64,000 bases of DNA, from assembly GCA_023213395.1 (NCBI GenBank), contig CM041465.1, positions 162,633,741 to 162,697,740 on the forward strand, in the 5' to 3' direction. The notes beneath the pieces are model-generated. The model worked only from the letters and a program-made list of their open reading frames with translations. It was not told the DNA's origin and made no database searches. The position numbers and the translations under genes are program-made. Of the stretch, positions 32,531-44,064 are shown piece after piece. The DNA is from Cycas panzhihuaensis (Eukaryota; Cycadophyta). How positions within the stretch are numbered: position 1 is the stretch's first letter; each line of letters starts with the position of its first letter.

Positions 32531-34770
32531 AACCCCATATACTTCAAATTCTTGCAATTTTGCTGCTATGATCTTCGTCTAAGATGTGTGCACTCCAATT
32601 CACCTAAAGAATCAAATGGAAGGTTTCTGACTGGTCCTACACACAACGGGGGATATGCCATGAACAACCCTAATAGAGGCCTCATTAAACAACTATCGTA
32701 ACAACTTCTGCCAACAAAACATAGAAGGCAACTCTAACCTTGCACCAAACCACCTCCTCATATGCATCATGGTACCTATGACTCAATCTAATAGGGGTAC
32801 CTGGGACAACCAACTTGCGTTTCATACCATGACAAAGGCAAAACTGATTTTAAGGTTTTTCGTCATACATCTTTCCATTCACACTTCAATTTCATTAAAC
32901 ACGCTATCAGTTCTACATCAGACTTGCTCAGATATGCACACACGTTGAACCAGTATCAAATAGGCCACAAACCCTCATGCTAATATCAATCCAACCACAC
33001 AAAGTATAACGGTCCACCACAAACTGATAACCACTTATACAAACAGACCATTAACTAGCAAATTTTGAACTCATTGCCACATATTCAATGTAAAAGAACT
33101 TGATATATAATGAATAAAACACCATATCACTTTAGAACAAATCACACTAATATGATATAATATTATGCAAGGATCTATAACCACTTCCACAAAGTTTGCT
33201 TTGCCCTTACAGCTTAGGTATCTCCATAACATTTGCCCTTCTTGCCCTCCTATCAATCAATGAAACTACTTCACTGACTTTGATAGCTCTCACCCATTAA
33301 TCATGTCCATTCTCGCCCCTTCTTGCCCATTAAACTCTCTCATGTAATCACATGCAAGAGAGCATACCATTGCCACATATCGCTAAACAGAGTGCCTAAT
33401 ACAGTCAGCTCTTCACCATCATATCACCACCATCAACATGCAATAGACTCATGCATACATCATTCCCAAGACAAGCCCCTTTTAGCAATGAAAAATGCAT
33501 CATCCAATCACCTCATTCACGCCACTTTAATCATTCATTACAAAGCATCCACTTGAATCAAGCATAATATCAAATGATCGCAAGAAACAATTAACTTTAA
33601 TATATCAAAGATCACTCAAAGGTCCACTTAATATATTAAATCAAACTTGATATTAATGTAACTTGAAACAAAGGGCAATTGAGTGACTTGATGATTAAAA
33701 TGGCATCTCGCTATATAATTTGATATATTAAAATATATCAAACCGGAAAATATTAAAGCGCAGGCAATATCAATATATCAAATAATCATGGGCAACTTTA
33801 TACGAATAAATATATGGCGGTGAACATATTATTTCAAACTGCACGGGTGATCAAAACATTAACACAGTTGAATAAAATACGGGTAATTAAAAATATTCAA
33901 CGATGACCAAAAAACTTCAATATTTCAAAACAACAATAAAAACTTCATCACAGGAATATCTACAGGTAGGAATATCAATATGCATTGAATACGGGCGATT
34001 GAAATTATCAAACTCGCAACGAAAATCAAAACCCATTGATTATATATATCACGTAATTCAACACACAAGCATATATATCAACTAGCAAATTTCTTTTATC
34101 AACTGCGGCGATCCAAGTTTAGTCAAAAGGCAATTGAAAATATATTTCAAAAATATATTAATGAGCATGCCTTATAATTGTCGTATTAATCTGCAGCTCT
34201 GTTGTGATCACAATGTTTGGGATCTTTTGGCTTATGCGAGGGCTCTGCTAACATCTATAGTTGTGTACATGGCATCTCTCCCTATATAAGCAACCTCTAT
34301 TGCTTCTCAACTGCTCAACGGGCACCACTATGTCCTCCCCGCAATCCTGGGGCATTTGCACTTCATAAGGACTATAACCTTGCACTCCACACTCCATGGT
34401 TGGCTACGCCTCTCAATTCAACTGCAAACTCAATATCAACACCAAAAAATCAAATTTGGCGCTTTTTGTAGGGTCAAAACGGGCACCAACGGTTGGCAAT
34501 GGAGTAACCAGGACTGCACATTTAAAAACAGGGGCTCCAGCACCTGCACAAACCAAAATAGGACCTTCTACTCATCCACACACCTCCATAGGCCATTGAA
34601 TTCCTACAAAAGACAAAAGGGAATGCTCCAAGATCTATACACGATCATGTGCACCTTCGTGGCAATTCTCTCAGTCACCGGATAAGCCAACCTTCAATGG
34701 GTGAGCCAACATGACTTAGCAACCAACAATTGGACGATCCAAAAACATGTCTGCTTGTGCACCTCTTGTT
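32531..34770 (-). other. Region without recognised genes, probable Copia-6 leader or decayed DNA
   Basis: About 2.2 kb. 33590-34100 is AT-rich with many ATATCAA words. 34200-34770 has TATATAAG near 34284 and leads to the Copia-6 primer site. Short ORFs show no family resemblance. Confidence 0.5.
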
Positions 34771-34885
34771 GCTCCGATACCATGTTGGGAAACACCTCTT
34801 ATGCAAACAGGATCAAGATTGTTTATGAACACAACAAACTCAAGAGAATAAGGCACATAGGACAGATAGATTTGATGTGGGAACT
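34771..34885 (-). repeat. Copia-6 primer site and inner part of its 5' LTR
   Basis: The minus-strand primer site TGGTATCGGAGC (34771-34782) abuts an LTR that begins TGTTGGGAAACACC (34783). The LTR is cut at 34885 by Gypsy-7 and resumes at 59505 after the target duplicate. Confidence 0.78.
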
Positions 34886-35573
34886 TGTTGACTTATAAAT
34901 CTGCTTCTACTGCAAATTCTCACTTGTTAAGGGATTCCATTGTAGTCTAGGGTGTGTTCAGATGGTCAACATACATAGTCTTTAATTGATCATCCACATA
35001 AATCCACAATTCACATACATTCCACAATAGGTACACATACTTGTTCACGTAACTCTTTGTATTACATTAGACAATAGTCAAAAAGTACATCACTTGGGGT
35101 CCATTTGGTCTTGACTGGTCAACCGTACCAGATCAGGAACCGTTGGAACTCATTAACTCGTCTTTCACATCCATTCCCACAATTGGATGTGCTTAAATAT
35201 ACTGTGCATCCTTGTTGAGGAACAGTTGCATCTGTAGTCGCAACCGTTCGTTCCCTGGAATGTACGTCTGTTTAGAGTTGTCTGTCCATTCGTACAACTA
35301 CTCCTGTGTCTCCTTCATATTGCCACCATTCCCGTCTTCTGTGCTGCGTTCCTTGTTCGTTCTCTGGTTAGCATACATTCCTTCTTTCCAGCATACATTC
35401 TTGCATTGTTCCATGCGTTCTTGCACTGTTTCATGCATTCCTGTTGAACAACAACCATTTTGGACGTGGAATGCATTCTGTTTTGGCCCTATGTTGTCCA
35501 TTCCTGATCTGGAATGCATCTCCTACTGTTGGTTCCTTTCCTTGAACGTGTGGTGTCACTTTTAGTTGCAACA
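34886..35573 (-). repeat. 3' LTR of Gypsy-7
   Basis: 688 bp, TGTTGACTTATAAATC to AGTTGCAACA. It has two copies of a 20-bp GCACTGTTCCATGCGTTCTT-like unit (about 35393-35435) where the partner LTR has three. Contains GAATGCATTC palindromes and a CATTCC-N6-GGAATG hairpin at 35499-35516. Confidence 0.92.
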
Positions 35574-35659
35574 TCTATCTGAGGTCCACAAAATATGTTG
35601 AGCATCTGTGCTAAAAAATCAAAACTTCCAAAAAAATTTGTATATTGCTCCCTCCTCCC

Positions 35660-37052
35660 CTCTTTGGCATTAGGGTTGCCCCTGTAGTCCCATTGATTCA
35701 ACTACCTTTAACATATCCTTATTTATCTGGGTCAAGGTTGCTATAATAGGATCCTTCTCCTTGATTTTTTCTTGTAGTTCTGCTATTTGTGTCTTGTATC
35801 CTTGTTCTAATTCTTGTAGCGCTTGAATTATATATATGCCCTTCTCACTTAGGGCTGGCTGAGAAGAACCCTCCCCTGGCTCGGACATTGCTTGCGGAAT
35901 GTCTGTTTCCCATTCCGGAGGTAATTCTTTTTCAGCAGGCTGCTCTCTACTTCTCTTTGAGGCCCTTTTCATTGTCTATTTTTGCCAGTGTGGGAAGGAT
36001 GTGCCTGGTTTGTCTTGCACCCATTTGAGAACTTTCATCATCTCTGCCTTAACTTGGCGCTTCACTCCCAGATCCTGGACGCTATTGGGCATGGTGTTAA
36101 CTCATCCCTTTATTACCGGTTCTCCTGATTGGGTGGGTAGTGGAGGAGGATGGATGTCTGGACACTGATGAAATAATAGTGCAAGTATGAGTGATGGTTG
36201 TCTCAAAGGATGACTTTGCAACTCCCCTAACTGCTGCTCAATGTTGTTGGCCAAAAATTGACACCAATTCATTTTAACTCCATCACGTAGTGCCAACAAT
36301 AATGGTATTAATCCTCCGAGAATGTAGATATGTTTCTGCTTTGAGAGAAATTTTGATTCTAACAATTTGGCTGCCCACTGCAACCCTCTGTCATTAATAT
36401 CAATAATTCTAGTGCCTCCCAAGAAGACTTGCGTGGTAGGAGTGCATAGTTCCCTTGTCCAGGTTTCCCTATCCACCTTTGATTTCTTGGTGACTATGGG
36501 GGTTTCTCCTTCATTTGATAACCCTGTAACTTCTTGAATAATGGCTACATCTAACTTGACTTTCTCTTGATTCCATTTACTGCTACAATGATTTCTTCCA
36601 TAATTTCTGGATCCTAGTATAGAGGTGGTGTAATCACAAAGTCTCCCCATCTAGCTTGTTGAATCTTTGCTTTAAATTCTTCTAAAATTTCTTCGAACTC
36701 TGTTTGGAGTTTTGGTACGTCAGTCTCCTGCATTCCCGCAATCTTCATCTTGATTGAATGTTTGTTCCCTCTCTCGAATGCTTGATGGAATTGTTCTCCT
36801 GCTAGCTGGATTTCGTTCTTCTCCATGTGTGCGTTCCAAAAATGGAACGTTTCTAGGGTTTCTTCACTTATAAACTCCTTTTTATGGTTAATTTGGGTCG
36901 CATTCCTGTTTTGGAATGCATCTAACACTGTGCATTCCCTGTTTGGAACGGTTCCCTTTTTCCATCTAATCCTTTGGTTTCTTCCATTCCTTGGGAGGAA
37001 CGCATCCTTGTACAAGAGCTCTTTGCTTTACTTACATTCCTAATTTGGAATG
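35660..37052 (-). pseudogene. Gypsy-7 extra 3' ORF
   Basis: Lies between integrase (ends 37255) and the 3' LTR. Three minus-strand frames: 36614-37015 (ETLETFHFWNAHMEKNE, TEFEEILEEFKAKIQQARWGDF), 36102-36650 (LDVAIIQEVTGLSNEGETPIV, YILGGLIPLLLALRDGVK), and 35670-35972 (basic start, then a Leu/Glu/Lys heptad-like segment from IQALQELEQGYKTQIAELQ to MLKVVESM). It shares the VTGL motif and coiled-coil ending with the Gypsy-3 extra ORF. The hydrophobic LGGLIPLLLAL is short for a membrane span. Function unknown. Confidence 0.7.
36832..37052. repeat. Cluster of five short hairpins with 6-nt loops
   Basis: Arms CRTTCC and GGAAYG, always separated by exactly six bases: 36832-36849, 36901-36918, 36933-36950 (one arm mismatch), 36985-37002 and 37035-37052. 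The 36900-36919 copy has a perfect 7-bp stem. In the extra ORF they encode short peptides such as AFQNRNA and AFLPRNG. One more copy lies in the LTR (35499-35516). Confidence 0.75.
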
Positions 37053-37254
37053 CATAGTGTATTTATTTATACCTTTGTCTATTTTCATGATTTTTATGAG
37101 TTACGATTAGTTTTTCATCATTTTTATTTTTATTTTTTTCAAGATTTTATGTTTATGTACCGCCGTAGAGTCATGATGCCGTTACTAGGACAATTTTAGT
37201 CGTCTCACAACTTCATGCAACACATATGATATATCCAGTTGACTCACACTGGAA

Positions 37255-37287
37255 TTATTGATGATATTTCTTTAGCTTACTGCCATT
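37255..37287 (-). pseudogene. Gypsy-7 integrase terminal codons
   Basis: Minus strand: GSKLKKYHQ then stop (37255-37257). It directly continues VQLSYRNGYKLPTLVN, encoded at 43444-43496 across Copia-8. This matches the usual end of this gypsy integrase type. Confidence 0.8.
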
Positions 37288-37656
37288 GTTCAGGAACATG
37301 AAATCATACACTAATGTTCCCATATGCAGGATCTTCAACCATACACAGCAAGCAACAAATAGAAAACATAGAAAATAGATGCACAGTACACAGGTATTTA
37401 CGTGGGAAACCCTTTCGGGAAAAAACCCACCACAAAGAGGATTCTTGATGGATCACTTGATATTACACAATGAATTCTACGAATATGAATATACAAGGCC
37501 TCAAGGCTTTTATACTCTCCAAGAGGTGTCACCCGATTAGGGTTGTGACCCTCCGAATAAGTCGCACCTTTTGGTTCGCACCCTTTCACATAATTAAACC
37601 ACATTAACATTAATTAAGTGGCTTAATAATTAATTGCCACATTAACATCCCCCCTT
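37288..37656 (-). repeat. 3' LTR and polypurine tract of Copia-8
   Basis: LTR 37288-37647, TGTTCAGGAACA to CCACATTAACA. The minus-strand polypurine tract AAGGGGGGA lies at 37648-37656. Confidence 0.93.
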
Positions 37657-37713
37657 AATGTGAATGTGGGGAACCTGCAACGTGCAATAGTTGAGTTATC
37701 ATGAAGGTTGGGA

Positions 37714-39367
37714 CTATCCTACAGCTTTTTTATCCTTGTCGATATATCCCCCCTCAAGGATAACATTGGTAAGTCCAAGGTCGGTACGCATCTTCATGAA
37801 TTGATCTTCAATGAGTGGTTTGGTGAACACATCCACAAGCTGTAATTCACTCGGACAATAGTCGACTTGCAGCTTCCCTGACTTGATCTGCTCACAAATG
37901 TAATGGTGCTGAATCTCGATATGCTTTGTACGTGCATGAAACTCTGGATTCTTCGACAGACGAATGGTACTCTGATTATCAACAAAGAGAATCGGGTGTC
38001 CATTGGAAATGCCAAGAAATTCCAAGAGACCTTGTAACCATACTGCTTCTTTCGCACCAGCATTGAGTCCTTGATATTCTGCTTCTGTAGAAGATAGCGC
38101 CACTATCTGCTGCTTCTTCGACTGCCACGAAACAAATCCATTGCCAATACTAAACAGGTATCCAATAGTGGACTTCTAATCGTCAGAATCTCCTCCCTCA
38201 TCAACATCTGTGTAGCCATGCAACCTGATCTTCTCACCTCTACGGTATTAAGACCAAGATTGATTGTCCCCTTCAGATATTTCAGAATCCACTTTGCTGC
38301 CACCAAATGAGGCTCTTGAGGATTCTGCATGTAGCGGGAAACCAATCCAACAGCATAGGCGATATCTGGCCTGGTATGAGTCAAGTAGATAAGACTCCCT
38401 ACCAACTGGCAATACTTAGTGCCATCTATAGAAGGTTGGGCCATGTCCTTCTGCAACCTTGCGCCTTTTACACATGGTGTTGCAACAGGTTTGCAGTGCT
38501 GCATTCCAAATCTCTCTAATAAGTTCTTCACATACTATGATTGCAACAACACGATCCTATCTTCCATCTGCCTGATCTGAATGCCTAAGAAATAGTGAAG
38601 TTCCCCAAGATCCATCATGTCAAATGAAGCTCCCAAATTAGACTTGACTTCGGCTATAGCCTTGCCATGATTACTGCCAATGATTAGATCATCCACATAG
38701 ACCACACAAGCAACTACAAAAGTCCCTCTTCTCTTCACATACAGGTTCGGGTCGAGTTCTGAGATTTCAAAACCTTCAACTTTCAACTTGGCACCCATCT
38801 TCTCATACCAAGCACAGGGTGCTTGTTTTAGGCCATAGATTGACTTTTTCAGGTGGCAAACAAGATTCTCCTGGCCATCCTTAATGAATCCCAGAGGCTG
38901 TGACATGTATATCTCCTCCTTTAGATCCCCATTAAGGAAAACAGACTTAACGTCCATCTGGTGTAACTCCCAATCTAATGTAGCTGCTAAGGAAATGAGT
39001 AAGCGGACCATTGTCATTCTGGAGACTAGTGCAAACGTCTCCTCGTAGTCAATTCCTTCTTTCTGCTTGAATCCCTGCGCAACAAGTCTAGCCTTGTACT
39101 TGTCCACCTCTCCATCGGAGTGAACTTTGTCTTATAGACCCACTTGCATCCTACAAGTTTCTTCGATGAAGGGAGTGGAACCAAATCCCACATATCGTTC
39201 TTCATCAGAGAACTATACTCTTCTTCCATTGCAGCTCTCCATCGTGGATCTCTTTTCACTTCAGCAAACGAATCAGAATCATTGGAGTCATTGGTGTCTA
39301 CTAGCAGAGTTCGACTGGCATTTTGACTTCTAGTTCGTCTGTCATCAGTTAGGGATTGCATCGCCAC
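37714..39367 (-). pseudogene. Copia-8 RT and RNase H
   Basis: Minus strand. 39026-39367 linker and RT start (NDMWDLVPLPSSKKLVGCKW). 38535-39107 RT with FALVSRMTMVRLLISLAA, MDVKSVFLNGDL, YGLKQAPCAWY and YVDDLIIGSN. 38103-38531 connection region with YLTHTRPDIAYAVG. 37714-38103 RNase H with SSTEAEYQGL, FVDNQSTIRLSKN and DVFTKPL. Separated by a frameshift near 39050 and single stops. Confidence 0.93.
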
Positions 39368-39489
39368 ATCAGAATCTTCAAGAGTTTTCCTTGCCCATAA
39401 AGGTATAGAAGGACCCGTTGCTAGAGGTACTTCTTCTCGTGGTGGCTCCTCAATATTACTTGTTCCACTCGATCCTGCTTCCTCAGGTG

Positions 39490-39990
39490 CTACACCGACT
39501 TGCTCATCATCCTCTTCGCTTGAAGAATTTGGGAATGGGAGAAGGGAAGGGTAAAAGGTTCCTCTGATGCCTTTCCAGCATGATACGTCGATGACTCATC
39601 AAATTTAACATCCCGACTAACCACAATCTTCTCCCCCTGTGAATCCCATAGTCTGTAGGCTTTGTTCTCCGTGCAATACCCCATGAATATGCACTTCAGA
39701 CTCTTCTGATCCAACTTCTTGCGAGTATCATCAGGGATGTGGGCGTACGCAATACACCCAAACGTTCTCAAATGGCTAATAGTAGGCTTCCAACCGGTCC
39801 ATTTCTCTTTGGGGTCATCCGTGAGTCGCCTGAGTGGGTACCTGCTCAAAATATAAACAAAGAATTGCCACGCCCAAAACTTCTGGTGGCGTGTTTTAGT
39901 GTGCACCATACACCTCGCCATCTCCATCATGGTACGGTTCTTTCTTTCAGCAACTCCATTCTATTGTGGAGAATACGGGACTGTAAACTC
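39490..39990 (-). pseudogene. Copia-8 integrase C-terminal part
   Basis: Minus strand: the NGVAERKNRT catalytic Glu region near 39940-39970 (preceded by a stop in PQ-stop-NG), then MMEMARCMVHTKTRHQKFW, HLRTFGCIAYAHIPDDTRKK, and NKAYRLWDSQGEKIVVSRDVKFDE. Two stops near 39964 and 39991 separate it from the N-terminal part. Confidence 0.9.
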
Positions 39991-41703
39991 CTACTTTATA
40001 CCATGGTTGCGGCAGAACTGATTGAACGCATGATTGTCGTACTCCTTGCCCTTATCACTTCGTAAAGTTTTTATTTTCTTATCGCTTTCATTTTCAACCA
40101 TCACTTTCCAATCATGAAAGCAATCAAATACTTTTGACTTGTTCTTGAGAAAATAAACCCAGGCTTTCCTGGTATAATCATCCACAAACACAAGTGTATA
40201 TTGGGCTCTTGATATCGAAGGGTTTGGGAGTGGTCCCATAATATCTGAGTGCACAAGCTCCAGCTTCTCCTTGGCTCTCGATGCATTATCTCGAGCAAAA
40301 GGATAGCGGTGATGCTTGCCATACATGCACCTTTCGCATACACCGTCTGAGCAGGAAACCGACAACAGTCCTTCCATCATCTTCAACCTCTTCAGTAGTG
40401 CAATATTTCTGTAATTAAGGTGCCCAAGGTGATTGTGCCACAATTTACTTTCGTCATCCACACTGGCAACAAAGGCATAGGACTTCTTCTGAGATTGAAA
40501 TTTCTCAAACGCCCAGAAGTTGTCCTTGACTTTCCCGGTAGCTACAACAACAAAGTTCTGTTTTGGGTCCTTTATTAGGCACTTATCATTATAGAGCTCC
40601 ACTTTCATACCTTGTTTGCAGATCTCCCGAGCAAACAAAAGGTTCAACTGCATCTTGGGTACATAATATACCCCAGAAAACTTGCCTCCTGCAATGGAAA
40701 CTTCACCGATACCATCTACCAGCAACACGCAAGCATCTCCAAGAACGATCTCTGCACCACTTTGATTTGCTTTCAATGTATCAAAGTTTCGCCTCTGGTA
40801 AGAGATGTGCTTCTGCACTCCAGAATCCAATACCCAATAGTCTCTCCGATCTAATTCGGCTGACAAGGTTTGCGCTCGGACGCAATGAGCAGCAACATTA
40901 TTTCCTTTATCATCCTGGTTACCTTTGCGCTTGTCACGACACTTGAACCAATAGTTCTTTTCGCGGTGACCATCCTCTTTGCAGTAATTGCACTTTCCAT
41001 TAAACTTCTTCTTGTCTTTAGAGCTTTCTCTAGACCTTTGTGTGATTGTCTCCTCCTTAGGGGCCTCCTTCCTCAAAGTTTTCATGGCTAAGGCCTGACT
41101 TGAACCAGAACCTCCAAGTAATCCATGATGTTTTAGCTTGGCATCCTCTACTAGAATTAGGTTTTTGAACCCATCGAAAGTTTTTGTCTCCATCACTTCG
41201 TCTCTACTATAAATGGTTTGGAATGTGGAAAATGCAGCTGACAGCTTCGACATGATTATCGCAAACAAAAGCGCATCATCGATCGAGTTCTGCCTCAATT
41301 CTTCTAGCTTGTTCCTCGAGTATGTTATTTTATTAAGGTAGCAGCTAATATTGTTCTCATCTTCAACTTTTGAATTGAGTAGTTCCAACATTAGAGCAAG
41401 ACGCCTATTTGTCTTCTTCTTCTTCTCAAAAGTATCACACAACTTCGCCCAAATCTCAGCTGGGTCATCCAGATTGTGAACTAGAGCCCTCTGGTCCGGC
41501 GCCAGTGAGAATTTCAGTAATCCAACGGCCATGTATTGCTTCTCTTCAAGTTCGATATGCTCCCTATGGTCAAGTGGAACTGAAACAAGCTTCGCCTTGG
41601 TGATTCCCTAGAGTTGGTTCACCATCAATATAAGCTCCATATTAGCCTTCCATTCGTTGAAATTGTTACCGTTAAAGATAACTTTAGGCATGAGTTTCTC
41701 CAT
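39991..41703 (-). pseudogene. Copia-8 gag, protease and integrase N-terminal part
   Basis: Gag start at 41703 (MEKLMPKVIFNG), an in-frame stop at 41608-41610, then 513 open codons. Gag body; knuckle CNYCKEDGHREKNYW with the last Cys replaced; protease YWVLDSGVQKHI (DSGV instead of DSGA); GAG-pre-integrase LWHNHLGHLNYRNI and CERCMYGKH; integrase core with HSDIMGPL (Asp) and LRSDKGKEY (Asp). Ends at a stop at 39991. Confidence 0.93.
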
Positions 41704-43077
41704 CTCGAACAACAGGTTACAATATGAATCACACGACACCAAATGAACGTATTAAGGACGGAAATGCACCCTTGTGTCCTCCTCTACCTCACAAGCACGC
41801 TTCCAAAGGCACCCAACACGAATTATACCCACGTTAAGTGAGCCACCGATTGTTTATACCTCCTTATCCATCAACAAACAACCTTAAATAGCCATTAAAT
41901 GTCACAACCGACACTCACAATGGCTCCAAATATGTGCTCCAGAACAAAGGACGACACCACACGATGATGATGCACGGTCTTCAAGTCAGAAAACCACAAA
42001 AAATGCCTCAATCCACGCTCAAAATGGCTCAAGTACACTTCAAATACTGACCAAGTTCTTCACACTATATAAAAATTCATGTATCAATGATATAAAGGGT
42101 CACTTTTTATATTTTCACTTTGGGGGGAATATGCCAAAAGGCATATTCCCAACAAGTGCGACTTTTTGATAAGGGGACGTCCTCTTATCACTCAACCCAA
42201 GTGCGACTTTTTGATAAGGGGACGTCCTCTTTTTGATAAGGGTTCTAAAGTGCATATACAAAGCTCGGACAATCTCTAGAGTGTGCAACCACCAAGAAAA
42301 AATGCCCAATAGTCATCAACAAACCCGACTAGCTCTCAAAAATGCCCAGCCATCATAATAAACGCTTCAGCTTTATACTACACAGCTGTATAGTGCCTTA
42401 ATACTGTACACAAGTCTTCAAACAGCTCACACAATAGCCCAACATTGATTTTGACACACAGGTGCAGATTTGGTGTGTGTAAACAGCTGTGTTATGGGGT
42501 TAAATTCACAAACTACAACTCAATAGATCACATATAGCTGCTTTATACTGACATATGCCCAGTCTCAATTCAATATTACGAGCTGAAAACATTCCATAGA
42601 GGCTTCAATCTCTCCCATATACAGGCTGAAAATAGGCAACACAGGAAAAGCTTCGATTTGTTTTTTTTTTGTCTTTTGAGTTTTATAGTATTTTTGGTGA
42701 GAAAATGACCAACTTACTCGTGTACATAGATGGTTGTCTTCAAAGTCACCGAATCACCATCAGTACGTGTCCTGCTCACTTGAATCACTTCAACAAATTA
42801 TCAACAGGCTTCAGATGACCCCCAACGAGCCAACTCCAACCACAAACGTGGTCTTCACGCCTGAATACTGACTCCAATAACCCTTACACTTCATTGAATA
42901 GTGATTTCCACTGCTTCAACCACCATTGATTTGCTATGCCTGCTTCTACACGATGTTGGGGTTGATGGACCCTCAAGACTTGTCTTGGGTCAGACAGCTT
43001 CACCCGGCAACCAACGATCACACTGCCCCGCTCACCGTCAAGCTTCAACTGTGCAGGACTTTATTGCTCTAATACCA
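41704..43077 (-). other. Copia-8 leader with hairpin, short repeat and primer site
   Basis: No gene. A perfect 11-bp-stem hairpin with AAAA loop lies at 42125-42150. A 34-bp direct repeat (CAAGTGCGACTTTTTGATAA, then GGGGACGTCCTCTT) occupies 42153-42186 and 42198-42231. A T10 run lies at 42661-42670. The minus-strand primer site TGGTATTAGAGC is at 43066-43077. Confidence 0.8.
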
Positions 43078-43438
43078 TGTTCGGGAACATGAAATCATAC
43101 ACTGATGTTCTCATATGCAGGATCTTTAACCATACACAACAAGCAACAAATAGAAAACACAGAAAACAGATGCACAGTACACAGGTATTTACGTAGAAAA
43201 CCCTTCCGGGAAAAAACCCACCACAAAGAGGATCCTTGATGGATCACTTGATATTACACAATGAATACTACGGATATGAATATACAAGGCCTCAAGGCTT
43301 TTATACTCTCTAAGAGGTGTCACCTGATTAGGGTTGTGACCCTCCGAATAAGTCGCACCTTTTGGCTTGCACCCTTTCACATAATTAAACCACATTAACA
43401 TTAATTAAGTGACTTAATAATTAATTGCCATGTTAACA
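43078..43438 (-). repeat. 5' LTR of Copia-8
   Basis: 361 bp, TGTTCGGGAACA to CATGTTAACA, paired with 37288-37647. Confidence 0.94.
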
Positions 43439-43443
43439 GCCAT

Positions 43444-43496
43444 TAACCAGAGTGGGCAGTTTGTATCCATTTCTATAACTCAATTGAACTGATCCA
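43444..43496 (-). pseudogene. Gypsy-7 integrase C-terminal piece between two copias
   Basis: 53 bp of Gypsy-7 left between the target duplicates of Copia-8 and Copia-9. Minus strand reads VQLSYRNGYKLPTLVN, the conserved tail of the integrase. Confidence 0.82.
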
Positions 43497-44054
43497 TGTT
43501 GATATGGCCAAAGGATTAGAATGCCTAAGACCTATAAAGCCAAGATCATGAAGATAGTTCACTCTAGTTCTAGATAGCATAAGAGAAAAACTAAAGAATA
43601 AATAAGACAAAGATCAAGGGAGCAAGATGATACCAAAGTGTGACGACGAGGAATTAGTCCTACTGCAAAGAATACCAATTGATTAGCAAACTTGTAGCAT
43701 AACATTACACTTCAACTCTACATATGAGACATGAGGAGAGGTCTCAATATATAGAGTAACTGAGATTACCTAACACCGTTGGATGTTTGACAAGTGGCAA
43801 ACATCCAAGCTACATGCAATACATGGCTTGTATGTCATGCATGAAGGACGTGTCCATTTAGACTCTCAAGTGAGCAAAGATGCATGAGGGTCCATTTGAC
43901 CCTTTAGTTACAATGTTATGTCACTAGGAGAAAACTAGATGTGCACTTTATCACTTAAGTGATACGTCACCCCATAAAGTACAAAATAATGAATGAAAGA
44001 ATAAAGTACATGCTTAACATGTAAACATAAAGTTTAACACCCCCCCCCCCCCCT
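43497..44054 (-). repeat. 3' LTR and G15 polypurine tract of Copia-9
   Basis: LTR 43497-44039 (543 bp), TGTTGATATGG to AAAGTTTAACA. A run of 15 C (44040-44054) follows, so on the minus strand the polypurine tract ends in G15 directly before the LTR. Confidence 0.92.
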
Positions 44055-44064
44055 TTACTATTTA

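Larger units (their letters stand above)
37288..43438 (-). mobile_element. Copia-8, full-length copia inserted in Gypsy-7
   Basis: 6151 bp with perfect target duplication GCCAT (37283-37287 and 43439-43443). LTRs 37288-37647 and 43078-43438, about 5% different by eye. Complete copia domain order on the minus strand; broken by several stops. Confidence 0.96.

Noticed and set aside
33323-34900. Plus-strand ORFs at 33323, 34217, 34356 and 34701
   Set aside because: Short, mutually inconsistent frames with no motif; they fall in the non-coding stretch before the Copia-6 LTR.
35212-35565. 117-codon plus-strand ORF with hydrophobic stretches
   Set aside because: Lies entirely within the Gypsy-7 LTR, antisense to the element, and the partner LTR does not preserve the frame.
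36832-37052. Heat-shock elements (GAAnnTTC arrays) as explanation for the CATTCC/GGAATG words
   Set aside because: Arm spacing is six bases and the half-sites face the wrong way for the nGAAnnTTCn pattern.
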